This document shows, piece after piece, positions 49,507 to 59,689 of a DNA stretch of 64,000 bases. Where the stretch lies: NCBI GenBank assembly GCA_017347485.1, contig AP021857.1, positions 62,001-126,000 of the forward strand. Direction: 5' to 3'. Below the pieces are notes generated by a model that had not been told where the DNA came from, made no database searches, and saw only the letters and a program-made list of their open reading frames with translations. The first letter of the stretch is position 1. The number at the start of each line of letters is the position of its first letter. The position numbers were made by a program, and so were the translations under genes. The DNA comes from Candidatus Desulfobacillus denitrificans (GTDB taxonomy: Bacteria; Pseudomonadota; Gammaproteobacteria; Burkholderiales; Rhodocyclaceae).

Positions 49507-49926
49507 ATGAAACCCAGATTCCCTTTCGTGCTCGCAACCGTCTTGATCGCGCTTCAGGGGCTGATCGGCACCGCTCATGCGGCGCCGATCGTGACTTTTC
49601 AAGTGCCCCTCAAGCTCGACAACCTGCCCCCCGAGATCGCCAAGGCGCGCATCACTTGCTGGATTCTGAAGAAGGACGATTTCGTCGTGGCGGTCAAATT
49701 CGTCGAGGTTCCCGTGGCCGGCGGGCAGTACGCCGGCCCCCCCGTTTCCGTTCCGGTAGACCTGGTCCTGCCCGGCTACGCTGCGGATGCTGCCGGCTGG
49801 AAATGCGCCGTTCAATTGGTGGCATCGAACGGCGCAGTCGGGGTGCCTGACTTCAACGCATCAACGGCAATGTTCAAGGCGAAGGCGGGCACGCCGCTGG
49901 TGATCGAAACCAAGGGATCGTTCTGA
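49507..49926 (+). CDS. Small exported protein, unknown
   Basis: A 139-residue protein with a signal peptide ending HAAP (VLATVLIALQGLIGTAHA). The mature part is a single beta-sandwich-like domain: FQVPLKLDNLPPEIAKARITCWILKKDD and a second cysteine in AAGWKCAVQLVAS, so a disulfide is likely. GGAGGATGAG provides the ribosome site for ATG 49507. Its LPPEIAKARITC wording suggests a protein built of paired strands exposed in the periplasm. Function unknown. Confidence 0.68.
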   Translation: MKPRFPFVLATVLIALQGLIGTAHAAPIVTFQVPLKLDNLPPEIAKARITCWILKKDDFVVAVKFVEVPVAGGQYAGPPVSVPVDLVLPGYAADAAGWKCAVQLVASNGAVGVPDFNASTAMFKAKAGTPLVIETKGSF

Positions 49927-49947
49927 TCCTGCAAGGAGGCCCCCATC

Positions 49948-51318
49948 ATGTCCAGCATCCGCCTATTCGGACCGCACGGAATCCGTGAACCGCGAAGGTT
50001 TGCGCAGACGGCTTCCGCCATCGTCTTTGCACTGTTGGCATCGGCAACGTCCGCTTCCGCACAGGGCGCGCAGCCGGTCACCCTTTCTTTCACGCAGGCG
50101 ACACAGAAATCAATCCAGTCGTCGACGGTCTGGCAAGTCAGGGCGCCTACCGGCAGCCAGATCGTGATCAAGGCCTCGCCCGACCTCGCCAAGCAGACGA
50201 AAAAAATTTCCCTTAAATACGCAGTCTCCGGTACGGGCTGGCAGGAATCGCTCTTCCCGCCCGGCCCGACCGAACTGAGCCTGAATGCCGGCGGGATGGC
50301 CGCCGCTTCGCTCAAGTTCGCCGTCAGCTCGCAGTGGGGGGTGCAGGCCTGCTACGCGTGGACGCCTCCCGGTTCGAATCAGAAGGCCGATGCTTGCACG
50401 GACAGGGTTTATTTCGAGGGCGTGGATCCCTTGAAGACAGGCGCCGAGAAACTCATCACCTTCTACTTCCAGCCTCCAGCGAGCGCCAGCGCCAAGCAGC
50501 CCGGAGCGGTGGTTGCCCAGCCGAGCGGCCAGGAATTGAGGCTGCGCGTCGCCAAGGACGTGCTGATGCGATCGACCACCAAGAAGTTTCGCCTGGTCTG
50601 GACCCCGGGCGGCGCAGCCAGTTTGCCGGCCAGTGAAGCGCAACCGCCCGGCCAGGTAGGCTTCAGCTTCTCCGGCACGGAGAAGCTGGGAGACATCAAG
50701 ATCGACATGATGATGAATGACTGGGGCGAGATCGTCGTGCCCCTCGATTTCGGGCCGCACAAGAACAAGCCGAGTTGGTCCCTGAAGGCGTGCACGGAAG
50801 TCGACTGGTCCGGCGAGATCTGCAGCAGCACCCGCCAGATCGAGCTGGTGCAGACCCCGGTCATCAAGATGTCCGACCAGCCCAAGGATCCCAAGATCGA
50901 TCCGAACCAGAAACTTCCTCCGCCGCCGTCCCCCGGCGGGCAGGGCGGCGGAGGGGGCGGTGGCGGACAGGGCGGTCGGGCAGGCGGCATGCCTGCGGGC
51001 GGCGGGAATGTCCTTGCGCCGCCGCCCCTGCTGGGGGCGCCCGCCGCCGTGCCGAGCCAACCGAATCCTGCCCTGCCTCCCGCGGCCGTGCGACAGGGTT
51101 CGGTGCCCTCACCCATCCTGGCGCCCGCGAGAACGCCGGCCGAAGCCGGGGGAATGGCGCCGGCGACGGACATTCCCGGCTGCGTTCCGCTCACGGGATC
51201 GCCCGGCCAGTATTCCTGCGGCACGCGCGAGGCCCAGGCCGCCTGCGAGCGGCAGCGCGCCGCCGGCGCGCTCGGCATCCGAGCTTGCAACGCCATCGCC
51301 GAAGGCAGACGTCGATAA
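49948..51318 (+). CDS. Large exported protein with Gly/Pro-rich linker
   Basis: A 456-residue protein with a long signal region (FAQTASAIVFALLASATSASA, residues about 18-38). Two beta-rich parts follow (40-170 and 180-300), each with cysteines (VQACYAW; LKACTEVDWSGEICS), then a Gly-run and Pro/Ala-rich linker (about 320-405), and a short cysteine-containing end (IPGCVPLTGSPGQYSCGTREAQ, seen as SCGTREAQAACERQR). The linker suggests spanning of the peptidoglycan or a flexible display. AAGGAGGC precedes the start. No known family. Confidence 0.7.
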   Translation: MSSIRLFGPHGIREPRRFAQTASAIVFALLASATSASAQGAQPVTLSFTQATQKSIQSSTVWQVRAPTGSQIVIKASPDLAKQTKKISLKYAVSGTGWQESLFPPGPTELSLNAGGMAAASLKFAVSSQWGVQACYAWTPPGSNQKADACTDRVYFEGVDPLKTGAEKLITFYFQPPASASAKQPGAVVAQPSGQELRLRVAKDVLMRSTTKKFRLVWTPGGAASLPASEAQPPGQVGFSFSGTEKLGDIKIDMMMNDWGEIVVPLDFGPHKNKPSWSLKACTEVDWSGEICSSTRQIELVQTPVIKMSDQPKDPKIDPNQKLPPPPSPGGQGGGGGGGGQGGRAGGMPAGGGNVLAPPPLLGAPAAVPSQPNPALPPAAVRQGSVPSPILAPARTPAEAGGMAPATDIPGCVPLTGSPGQYSCGTREAQAACERQRAAGALGIRACNAIAEGRRR

Positions 51319-51388
51319 CCTCACCGCTTTCGCGGAATAGTTGACGAATTCAGTCGACTGCTAGCCGGCCGGCGGCTACACTGGGTCC

Positions 51389-53431
51389 ATGCCCAACCGC
51401 CTCGCCGGCGAGACCTCGCCCTATTTGCAGCAGCACGCGGAAAACCCCGTGGATTGGCATCCCTGGGGTGAGGAAGCGCTCACCCTTGCGAAGCGGGAGG
51501 GCCGGCCGATCCTGCTTTCCATCGGCTATTCCGCCTGCCACTGGTGCCATGTCATGGCCCACGAATCCTTCGAGGACGCGGAGGTGGCGGCGGTAATGAA
51601 CCGCCTGTTCGTGAACATCAAGGTCGACCGCGAGGAGCGGCCGGACCTCGACCAGATCTACCAGACCGCCCAGCAGATGCTGACCGGCCGCACCGGCGGC
51701 TGGCCGCTGACGATGTTCCTCACGCCGGACGGCGCGCCCTTCTTCGGCGGCACCTATTTCCCCAAGGCGCCGCGCTACGGCCTGCCCGGCTTCCCCGACC
51801 TGTGCCAGCGCGTGGCGGAAGCCTGGCGCGACAAGCGCGCCGACATCGCACAGCAGAACGGCGAACTGCTCAAGGCGCTCTCGGCCGGCGCCGCCGCCCG
51901 GCCCCTGAGCGGCGCCCTGTCGGCCGCGCCCCTGCAACTGGCGGTCGAACGCGCCGCACAATCCTACGATCCGCAGTTCGGCGGCTTCGGCGGCGCGCCG
52001 AAATTTCCCCACCCGGCCGACCTGGAACTGCTGCTGCGCCGGAACGCCGCGACCGGCGAAGCGCGCTGCGGCGAGATGGCGCTCACGACGCTGCGCCGCA
52101 TGGCCGAGGGCGGCATTTACGACCAGCTCGGCGGCGGCTTCTGCCGCTACAGCGTGGACGAGCGCTGGGCCATCCCGCACTTCGAGAAGATGCTCTACGA
52201 CAACGGGCCGCTGCTGCGCCTGTACGCGGATGCCTGGCGGGTATCCGGCGATCCCCTGTTCCGCCGCGTCGCCGAGGAGACCGCCGGCTGGGTCCTGCGC
52301 GAGATGCAGGCGCCGGAGGGCGGCTACTACTCCTCCCTCGACGCCGACTCCGAGCACGAGGAAGGCAAGTTCTACGTCTGGTCGCGCGAAGAAGTCAGTC
52401 GCCACACCACGGCGGAGGAATATGCCGTGGTCGCCGCGCATTACGGACTGGAACGGCCGGCGAACTTCGAGGGCGCGCACTGGCACCTGCTCGTCGCGCT
52501 GCCGCTGGCCGAGGTCGCCGCGTCACTCGGCAGGCCGCTCGACGAGTGTGAGCGCCTGCTCGCCTCGGCGCGCGAGAAGCTGTTCGCGGCGCGCGAGCAG
52601 CGCATCCGCCCCGGCCGCGACGAGAAGATCCTGGTGAGCTGGAACGCGCTGATGATCGAGGGCATGACCCATGCCGGCCGCGTCTGCTCTCGCTCCGACT
52701 GGCTGGCCTCGGCGCGCCGCGCGCTGGATTTCATCCGCAAGTCGATGTGGCGGGACGGCCGCCTGCTCGCCACGTACAAGGACGGGCGCGCCCACCTGAA
52801 TGCCTACCTCGACGATTACGCCTACCTGCTCAAGGCCGCGCTGGAAATGCTGCAGGCGGAATTCGATGCGGAGCTGCTGGCCTTCGCCGAAGCGCTGGGC
52901 GAGGCCCTGCTCGCGCATTTCGAGGATGCGGCCGGCGGCTTCTGGTTCACCAGCCACGACCACGAAGCGCTGATCCACCGGGTCAAGACGGGACACGACA
53001 GTGCCATGCCCTCGGGCAACGGCGCGGCGGCGTTTGCCTTGCAGCGGCTCGGGCATGTGACCGGCGAAACGCGGTTTCTGGAAGCTGCGGACCGCACCCT
53101 GCGCCTGTACTACCCCGACATGGAGCGCCAGCCTGGGGGATTTGCCACCCTGCTGGCGGCACTGGACGAGGCGATTGTCCCTCCTGCCGTCGTCGTCTTG
53201 CGCGGACCGCAGGACCAACTCGCTGAGTGGAAAAGGAAAATCTCCGGGCGCTATTGGCCCTGGGCGCTGACGCTGGGGCTGCCGGCGCAGGCCGGGACGC
53301 TGCCGCCGGCCCTGAACAAACCGCTGAAGGAGGGTGTCAACGCCTGGGTCTGCTCGGGCGTTACATGTCTTGAGCCGATCGACGATTTCCCTTGTCTTGA
53401 ACGGGTTTGCAAGTCCCCGGAATTGATTTAG
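51389..53431 (+). CDS. Thioredoxin-fold DUF255 protein (YyaL/SPATA20 type)
   Basis: A 680-residue protein. The N-terminal thioredoxin-like domain carries [14 protein letters not shown] (CxxC about 52-55) and [18 protein letters not shown]; the rest is an (alpha/alpha)6 barrel like that of N-acylglucosamine epimerases ([49 protein letters not shown]). The family is widespread but its reaction is not known; redox sensing or sugar processing has been proposed. Full length. It holds a 24-bp motif copy. Confidence 0.92.
   Translation: MPNRLAGETSPYLQQHAENPVDWHPWGEEALTLAKREGRPILLSIGYSACHWCHVMAHESFEDAEVAAVMNRLFVNIKVDREERPDLDQIYQTAQQMLTGRTGGWPLTMFLTPDGAPFFGGTYFPKAPRYGLPGFPDLCQRVAEAWRDKRADIAQQNGELLKALSAGAAARPLSGALSAAPLQLAVERAAQSYDPQFGGFGGAPKFPHPADLELLLRRNAATGEARCGEMALTTLRRMAEGGIYDQLGGGFCRYSVDERWAIPHFEKMLYDNGPLLRLYADAWRVSGDPLFRRVAEETAGWVLREMQAPEGGYYSSLDADSEHEEGKFYVWSREEVSRHTTAEEYAVVAAHYGLERPANFEGAHWHLLVALPLAEVAASLGRPLDECERLLASAREKLFAAREQRIRPGRDEKILVSWNALMIEGMTHAGRVCSRSDWLASARRALDFIRKSMWRDGRLLATYKDGRAHLNAYLDDYAYLLKAALEMLQAEFDAELLAFAEALGEALLAHFEDAAGGFWFTSHDHEALIHRVKTGHDSAMPSGNGAAAFALQRLGHVTGETRFLEAADRTLRLYYPDMERQPGGFATLLAALDEAIVPPAVVVLRGPQDQLAEWKRKISGRYWPWALTLGLPAQAGTLPPALNKPLKEGVNAWVCSGVTCLEPIDDFPCLERVCKSPELI
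52391..52414 (+). repeat. 24-bp bipartite motif, copy 11
   Basis: Plus strand: GAAGTCAGTC (first base differs), spacer GCCACACC, ACGGCG exact. Confidence 0.75.
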
Positions 53432-53476
53432 AGTATCGGCGCTTTCTACCAACCACGCCTACGAGGAAACGGATAA

Positions 53477-53788
53477 ATGAAACTGCTGAAAACCCTGCTG
53501 CTCGCCGCCGCCGGCCTGCTCATCGCCGGCCAGGCCTCCGCCGACGAAGCCCTGGCGAAAGCCAAGAACTGCATGAGCTGCCATGCCACCGACAAGAAAG
53601 TCGTCGGCCCCTCCTACAAGGACGTCGCCAAGAAATATGCCGGCCAGGCCGATGCCGCCGCCAAGCTCGAAGGCAAGGTCAAGAAGGGCGGTTCGGGCGT
53701 GTGGGGCACCGTGCCGATGCCGCCGAACGCCGCCGTTTCCGACGCCGACATCAAGAAGCTGGTGGCGTGGATTCTCGCCATGAAGTGA
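53477..53788 (+). CDS. Periplasmic c-type cytochrome (c551/c8-like)
   Basis: A 103-residue monoheme cytochrome with a signal peptide (LLLAAAGLLIAGQASA). The heme site is CMSCH (32-36), and the methionine ligand is in VPMPPN. It transfers electrons in the periplasm. ACGAGGAAACGG precedes the start. It is followed by a strong terminator, so it is expressed alone. Partners cannot be told from the neighbourhood. Confidence 0.95.
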   Translation: MKLLKTLLLAAAGLLIAGQASADEALAKAKNCMSCHATDKKVVGPSYKDVAKKYAGQADAAAKLEGKVKKGGSGVWGTVPMPPNAAVSDADIKKLVAWILAMK

Positions 53789-53803
53789 GCTTCGGCTCAA
53801 CCT

Positions 53804-53833
53804 AAAAAAGCCGGCCCGCGGGCCGGCTTTTTT
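53804..53833. terminator. Bidirectional rho-independent terminator
   Basis: AAAAAAGCCGGCC (from 53804), short CGC loop, GGCCGGCTTTTTT (to 53833): perfect hairpin with T-tract, 15 bp after the cytochrome stop. Confidence 0.93.
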
Positions 53834-53919
53834 ATTGACATCGCCCGGGGCGGGCAGCACAATCCCCGCGCATTCGCTTGTCACAACAACAAATCACTCT
53901 TTTCCTGGAGACGATGACC

Positions 53920-55266
53920 ATGCGATTTCCCGCCAAGACGCTCGGCCTCGCCGTAGCTTCCGTCATTTTCGCATTCGGCTGCGGCAAGGAAGCGCCGCCG
54001 CCCCCGCCGCCGAAGGCCGAAGCCCCTGCCGCGCCGCCGCCCAAGCCGAGCGTGACCGTGAAGATCGGCCACGTCGCCCCGCTCACCGGCCCGCAGGCGC
54101 ATCTGGGCAAGGACAACGAGAACGGCGCGCGCCTGGCCATCGAGGAGGCCAACGCCAAAAAAATGGAAATCGGCGGCGCCATGGTGACTTTCGATCTGCT
54201 CGGCGAGGACGACCAGGCCGATCCGAAGCAGGGCACGACGGTGGCGCAGAAGCTGATCGACGCCAAGGTGAATGGCGTCATCGGCCACCTGAATTCCGGC
54301 ACCACCATTCCGGCCTCGAAGCTGTATGCGGATGCCGGCATCCCGCAGATCTCGCCCTCGGCGACCAATCCGAAATACACGCAGCAGGGCTTCAAGACCG
54401 CCTATCGCGTGATGGCCAACGACGAGCAGCAGGGCAAGGTGCTCGGCGGCTATGCCACCCAGCAGCTCGCCGCCAAGAACATCGCCATCGTCGACGACCG
54501 CACGGCCTACGGCCAGGGCGTCGCCGACGAGTTCGAGAAGGCCGCCGTCGCCGGCGGCGCGAAGATCGTCGCGCGCGAGTTCACCAACGACAAGGCCACC
54601 GATTTCGCCGCCATCCTCACCAAGATCAAGTCGAAGAAGCCGGACCTCGTCATGTACGGCGGCATGGACGCCCAGGCCGGCCCGATGGCGCAGCAGCTGA
54701 AGAAGCTCGGCATCAAGGCCAAGATGATCTTCGCCGACGGCGGCTGCACCACCGAGTTCCACAAGCTGGCGGGCGATGCGGCGGAAGGCCACTACTGCTC
54801 GCTGCCGGGCGTGCCGCTGGAGAAGATGCCGGGCGGCACGGCGTTCAAGGAAAAATACGCCAAGCGCTTCAATGTCGACATCCAGCTCTACGCGCCCTAT
54901 TCCTACGACGCGGCCAACGTCATGATCGACGCCATGAAGCGCGCCAACTCGGTCGAGCCGGCGAAGGTTCTGGCCGAGCTGCCGAAGACCGCCTTCGACG
55001 GCGTCACCGCCAAGATCACCTTCGACGAGAAGGGCGACGTCAAGGACGGCGCCATCACGCTGTACCAGGCCAAGGGCGGCAAGTGGGATCCGCTGGAAAC
55101 CATCGGCGGCGCGGCGCCGGCGCAGCCGGCCGCCATGGACGGCATGGCCGGAATGGGCGGCATGGCGCCGATGGGGGGCATGTCCTCGATGGGCGGCACC
55201 GCCGGCATGGGCGGCATGAGCATCTCGCCTCCGCCCGCAGCGGCTGCGCCCGTCGAGAAAAAATAG
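53920..55266 (+). CDS. LivK-type ABC substrate-binding lipoprotein with Met/Gly-rich tail
   Basis: A 448-residue binding protein of the branched-chain amino-acid family (IGHVAPLTGPQAHLGKDNENGARLA, seen as VAPLTGPQAHLGKD; YDAANVMIDAMK). ATG 53920 is preferred over 53914 because GGAG at 53907-53910 is 9 bp away. The signal ends AFGC, a plausible though non-consensus lipobox, then a proline-rich linker (PPPPPP) before the domain. Residues about 398-440 are a tail with eleven or more Met in MGGM-like repeats, absent from usual members. The genes of its transporter follow. Confidence 0.92.
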   Translation: MRFPAKTLGLAVASVIFAFGCGKEAPPPPPPKAEAPAAPPPKPSVTVKIGHVAPLTGPQAHLGKDNENGARLAIEEANAKKMEIGGAMVTFDLLGEDDQADPKQGTTVAQKLIDAKVNGVIGHLNSGTTIPASKLYADAGIPQISPSATNPKYTQQGFKTAYRVMANDEQQGKVLGGYATQQLAAKNIAIVDDRTAYGQGVADEFEKAAVAGGAKIVAREFTNDKATDFAAILTKIKSKKPDLVMYGGMDAQAGPMAQQLKKLGIKAKMIFADGGCTTEFHKLAGDAAEGHYCSLPGVPLEKMPGGTAFKEKYAKRFNVDIQLYAPYSYDAANVMIDAMKRANSVEPAKVLAELPKTAFDGVTAKITFDEKGDVKDGAITLYQAKGGKWDPLETIGGAAPAQPAAMDGMAGMGGMAPMGGMSSMGGTAGMGGMSISPPPAAAAPVEKK

Positions 55267-55285
55267 GCGGGATTTATGCGAGGCG

Positions 55286-55312
55286 AACGGCACCTTCGGG
55301 TGCCGTTTTTGC
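55286..55312 (+). terminator. Hairpin between livK-like gene and livH
   Basis: AACGGCACC (55286-55294), TTCG loop, GGTGCCGTT (55299-55307), then TTTG. A typical attenuating terminator which would lower expression of the transporter genes relative to the binding protein. Confidence 0.8.
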
Positions 55313-55325
55313 GTAAAGTTGGCGC

Positions 55326-56249
55326 ATGGACACTTTCATCCAGCAGATCATCAACGGCCTCGTGCTGGGCAGCATCTACGCCCTCGTCGCGCTCGGCTAC
55401 ACGATGGTCTACGGCATCCTCGGCCTGATCAACTTCGCCCACGGCGAGGTGGTGATGATCGGCGCGCTGACGGCACTGACTGTCATCAAATTGCTGGCCA
55501 ACAGCGGCCTGCCCGGCGTCGTCGTCGTGCTGCTCGGCCTTCTGGCGGCGATCCCGGCGTGCATGGCGCTCGGCTTCACCATCGAGCGCGTCGCCTACCG
55601 CCCGCTGAGGCACGCGCCGCGGCTCGCCCCGCTCATCACCGCCATCGGCGTCTCCATCGTGCTGCAGCAGCTGGCGATGATCTTCTGGGGCCGCAGCTAC
55701 CACGCCTTCCCGCCGATCCTGCCGACGACCGGCCGCGACATCGGCGGCGCCCACATCATGGACCTGCAGATCGTCATCGTGCTGCTGGCGGCGGCGATCA
55801 TGGCCGGCCTGATGTTGCTGATCAACAAGACGCGCCTCGGCCGCGCCATGCGCGCCACGGCGGAAAACCCGCAGATCGCCGGCCTGATGGGCGTCAACAT
55901 CAACACCATCATCTCGGCCACCTTCCTCATCGGCTCGGCGCTGGCGGCGGTGGCCGGCGTGATGGTCAGCGCCAACTATTCCATCGCCCACTACCACATG
56001 GGCTTCATCCTCGGCCTGAAGGCCTTCACCGCGGCGGTGCTGGGCGGCATCGGCAACCTGCCCGGCGCCATGCTCGGCGGCGTGCTGCTGGGGCTGATCG
56101 AATCGCTCGGCGCGGGCTACGTCGGCGATCTCACCGGCGGCTTCCTCGGCAGCCACTACCAGGACGTGTTCGCCTTCTTCGTGCTGATCCTCGTGCTCGT
56201 CTTCCGGCCCTCCGGACTGATGGGCGAAAAGGTCTCCGAACGCGCATGA
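55326..56249 (+). CDS. livH: Branched-chain amino-acid-type ABC permease LivH
   Basis: A 307-residue inner-membrane permease with about eight helices; N-terminus FIQQIINGLVLGSIYALVALGYTMVYGILGLINFAHGE (seen as LINFAHGEVVMIGA) and C-terminal GGIGNLPGAMLGG are typical of LivH. It forms the channel with LivM. Stop overlaps the livM start (ATGA). First of four transporter genes after the binding protein. Confidence 0.95.
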   Translation: MDTFIQQIINGLVLGSIYALVALGYTMVYGILGLINFAHGEVVMIGALTALTVIKLLANSGLPGVVVVLLGLLAAIPACMALGFTIERVAYRPLRHAPRLAPLITAIGVSIVLQQLAMIFWGRSYHAFPPILPTTGRDIGGAHIMDLQIVIVLLAAAIMAGLMLLINKTRLGRAMRATAENPQIAGLMGVNINTIISATFLIGSALAAVAGVMVSANYSIAHYHMGFILGLKAFTAAVLGGIGNLPGAMLGGVLLGLIESLGAGYVGDLTGGFLGSHYQDVFAFFVLILVLVFRPSGLMGEKVSERA

Positions 56250-57331
56250 AGACCGACAAGCGCAAGGCCCTGCTGGGCATGGTGCTGATCGGCGTGGCGC
56301 TGGCCGTGCTGCCTTTCCTCGTCGGCCAGGGCCTCGGCAACTCCTGGGTGCGCGTGCTCGACTTCGCCCTGCTCTACGTCATGCTGGCGCTGGGGCTGAA
56401 CATCGTCGTCGGCTTCGCCGGCCTGCTCGATCTCGGCTACATTGCCTTCTACGCGGTCGGCGCCTACCTGTACGCCCTGCTTGCCTCGCCGCATTTCGGC
56501 ATCCACTGGCCGGCCTGGGCGATCCTGCCGCTCGGGGCAATGGTCGCGGCTTTTTTTGGCATCTTGCTGGGAGCCCCCGTGCTGCGGCTGCGCGGCGACT
56601 ACCTCGCCATCGTCACGCTCGGTTTCGGCGAAATCATCCGCATTTTCATCAACAACCTGAATGCGCCGGTCAACATCACCAACGGCCCGCAGGGCATCAG
56701 CCAGATCGACCCGGTGCGCATCCTCAACACTCCGTTGTCGAAGCCCCTGGACATCTTCGGGCTCGGCGTGCCATCGGTCTATCTGTACTACTACCTGTTT
56801 CTGCTGCTGGCCCTGCTGGTCGTTTTCGTCTCGATCAGGCTGGAGGATTCGCGCATCGGCCGCGCCTGGGTGGCGATCCGCGAGGACGAGATCGCCGCCA
56901 AGGCCTGCGGCATCGACACGCGCAACGTCAAGCTGCTCGCCTTCGCCATGGGCGCCACCTTCGGCGGCATCGCCGGCGGGCTGTTCGCCGCCTTCCAGGA
57001 ATTCGTCAGTCCGGAGAGCTTCGGGCTGATGGAATCGATCATGGTGCTGTGCATGGTGGTGCTGGGCGGCATGGGCCACATTCCCGGCGTCATCCTCGGC
57101 GGGCTGCTGCTGGCGATCCTGCCGGAAGCGCTGCGCCACGGCGCCGTGCCGATGCAGCAGGCGGCCTTCGGCAAGGTCCTGCTCGACCCGGAGTCGCTGC
57201 GCATGCTGCTGTTCGGCCTGGCGCTGATCGCCGTCATGCTCTACCGCCCGGCCGGCCTGTGGCCGGAAGCGCGCAGGAAGCGCGAGCTCGCACGGCCTTC
57301 CCCCCAACCCCCTTCCCGGGGAAGGGGGTGA
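56246..57331 (+). CDS. livM: Branched-chain amino-acid-type ABC permease LivM
   Basis: A 361-residue permease with about nine helices: VMLALGLNIVVGFAGLLDLGYIAFYAVGAY (seen as GLNIVVGFAGLLDLGY), LRLRGDYLAIVTLGFGEIIRI, GGMGHIPGVILGG. Start ATG 56246 overlaps livH. The last residues RPSPQPPSRGRG are encoded by the dispersed repeat at 57297, which also supplies the stop codon, so the C-terminus has been extended or replaced by about 12 residues. Confidence 0.95.
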   Translation: MKTDKRKALLGMVLIGVALAVLPFLVGQGLGNSWVRVLDFALLYVMLALGLNIVVGFAGLLDLGYIAFYAVGAYLYALLASPHFGIHWPAWAILPLGAMVAAFFGILLGAPVLRLRGDYLAIVTLGFGEIIRIFINNLNAPVNITNGPQGISQIDPVRILNTPLSKPLDIFGLGVPSVYLYYYLFLLLALLVVFVSIRLEDSRIGRAWVAIREDEIAAKACGIDTRNVKLLAFAMGATFGGIAGGLFAAFQEFVSPESFGLMESIMVLCMVVLGGMGHIPGVILGGLLLAILPEALRHGAVPMQQAAFGKVLLDPESLRMLLFGLALIAVMLYRPAGLWPEARRKRELARPSPQPPSRGRG

Positions 57332-57394
57332 CGGTGGTTCGCTGCGCTCACAGACCAAGACCGGTCCCCTTTTGGGACGGCCCGGCGGCGGGAC
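57297..57394. repeat. Composite hairpin/G-rich repeat, copy 5 (inverted)
   Basis: Runs in the opposite direction: G-rich palindrome first (ACCCCCTTCCC/GGGAAGGGGGT), TTCGCTGCGCTC, then loop TTGGGACGGCCCGGC (57372-57386) with GTCCC/GGGAC arms. It covers the end of livM and the gap to livG. Confidence 0.75.
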
Positions 57395-57401
57395 AGGCGA
57401 A

Positions 57402-58168
57402 ATGAGCGGGACTTTGCTCGACGCCCAGTCGATCGGCAAGCGCTTCGGCGGCGTGCGCGCGCTGCACGACGTTTCGCTCACGATCCGGCGCGGCGAGATT
57501 TACGGCCTGATCGGCCCCAACGGCGCCGGCAAGACGACCTTCTTCAACGTCCTCACCGGACTGTACACCGCCGATAGCGGCCGCTTCGTCTTCGACGGCG
57601 CGCCGCTGAAGATCACGGCGCCGCACGAGGTCGCCGCCGCCGGCATCGCCCGCACCTTCCAGAACATCCGCCTGTTCGCCAACATGACGGCGCTGGAGAA
57701 CGTCATGGTCGGCCGCCACCTGCGCACTTCGGCCGGCGTCGTCGGCGCCGTGCTGCGCAACCGCGCCACGCGCGAGGAGGAAGCGGCCATCGGCCAGCGC
57801 GCCCACGAGCTGCTCGAGTACGTCGGCATCCATCGCCACGGCAACATCCTGGCGCGCCATCTCGCCTACGGCGACCAGCGCCGGCTGGAGATCGCGCGGG
57901 CGCTGGCGACGGAACCCAAATTGCTGGCGCTCGACGAGCCGGCCGCCGGCATGAACGCGACGGAAACCGAAGCCCTGAAGAAGCTGATCGAGGCGCTGCG
58001 CGCCGACGGCCTGACGATCCTGCTCATCGAGCACGACGTCAGGCTGGTGATGGGCCTGTGCGACCGCGTCGCCGTGCTCGACTACGGCGAGAAGATCGCC
58101 GAGGGCGTGCCGGCCGAGGTGCAGCGCGACCCGAAGGTGATCGAGGCCTACCTGGGCGGAGCCGTGGC

Positions 58169-58172
<4 letters not shown>
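57402..58172 (+). CDS. livG: Branched-chain amino-acid-type ABC ATPase LivG
   Basis: A 256-residue ATPase. Walker A GPNGAGKTT, LAYGDQRRLEIARAL in place of LSGGQ as usual in LivG, Walker B LLALDEPAAGM, and the C-terminal VPAEVQRDPKVIEAYLGG. ATG 57402 follows the composite repeat. Stop overlaps livF (ATGA). Confidence 0.95.
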
Positions 58173-58882
<710 letters not shown>

Positions 58883-58888
58883 ACCCGT

Positions 58889-59689
58889 TCAGCCGATCAG
58901 GCTGTGCAGCATCTTCGTCGCCAATAAAGCCAGAAACACCCCGAAGGCGCGCTTCAGCTGCTTCACCGGCAGGCGGTGCGCCGTCTTTGCGCCGAGCGGC
59001 GCGATCAGCATGGTCATCGCCGCCACGCCGAAGAAGGCCGGCAGGTAGATGTAGCCGAGGCTGAAGGCCGGCAGGCCCGTGGCCTTCAGTCCGGCGACGA
59101 TGTAGCCGATGCTGCCCGCCGCCGCGATCGGGAAGCCGAGCGCCGCCGAGGTGCCGACGGCGTGGTGGATCGTCACGTTGTGCCAGACCATGTAGGGGAT
59201 CGACAGGAAGCCGCCGCCGGCCGCCACCAGGCTGGAGACGATGCCGATCGCCGTGCCGACGACGAACATCCAGGCCGCGCGCGGCAGCGTGCGCGTCGGT
59301 TTCGGCTTGAAGTCGAGCACCATCTGCACCGAGGCGTAGTAGACGATGGCGGTGAAGGCGAAGGCCAGCGGCCGCGTCGGCACCAGGCTGGCGAAGAGCG
59401 AGCCGCCGAGCGTGCCGAGCACCAGCCCCGGCGCCATCGCCTTGACGATCTCCCAGCGCACCGCGCCGTGGCCGTGGTGGGCGCGCATGCTGGAGATCGA
59501 CGTGACGACGATGGTCGCCATCGAGGTGCCGAGCGCCAGATGCATGACGTGTTCGGGCGGGAAGCCCTGCGCGGCGAAGATCATGAACAGCAGCGGCACG
59601 ATGGTCAGGCCGCCGCCGACGCCGAACAGGCCCGCGATGAAGCCGGCGAAGCAGCCGAGCAGGGGATAAACCAGCCACCACCAGCTCAT
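58889..59689 (-). CDS. TauE/SafE family permease
   Basis: A 266-residue inner-membrane protein with about eight helices. N-terminal FAGFIAGLFGVGGGLTIVPLL and the repeat in the second half GIVSSLVAAGGGFLSIPYM are the two characteristic glycine motifs of the TauE/SafE family, which export sulfite, sulfoacetate or other organic anions. Start overlaps the EVE gene (ATGA). The substrate is not predictable here. Confidence 0.92.
   Translation of the reverse strand: MSWWWLVYPLLGCFAGFIAGLFGVGGGLTIVPLLFMIFAAQGFPPEHVMHLALGTSMATIVVTSISSMRAHHGHGAVRWEIVKAMAPGLVLGTLGGSLFASLVPTRPLAFAFTAIVYYASVQMVLDFKPKPTRTLPRAAWMFVVGTAIGIVSSLVAAGGGFLSIPYMVWHNVTIHHAVGTSAALGFPIAAAGSIGYIVAGLKATGLPAFSLGYIYLPAFFGVAAMTMLIAPLGAKTAHRLPVKQLKRAFGVFLALLATKMLHSLIG

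Noticed and set aside
51341-51382. TTGACG ... TACACT as a promoter for the DUF255 gene
   Set aside because: The spacer is about 30 bp, far from 17, so no promoter is called.
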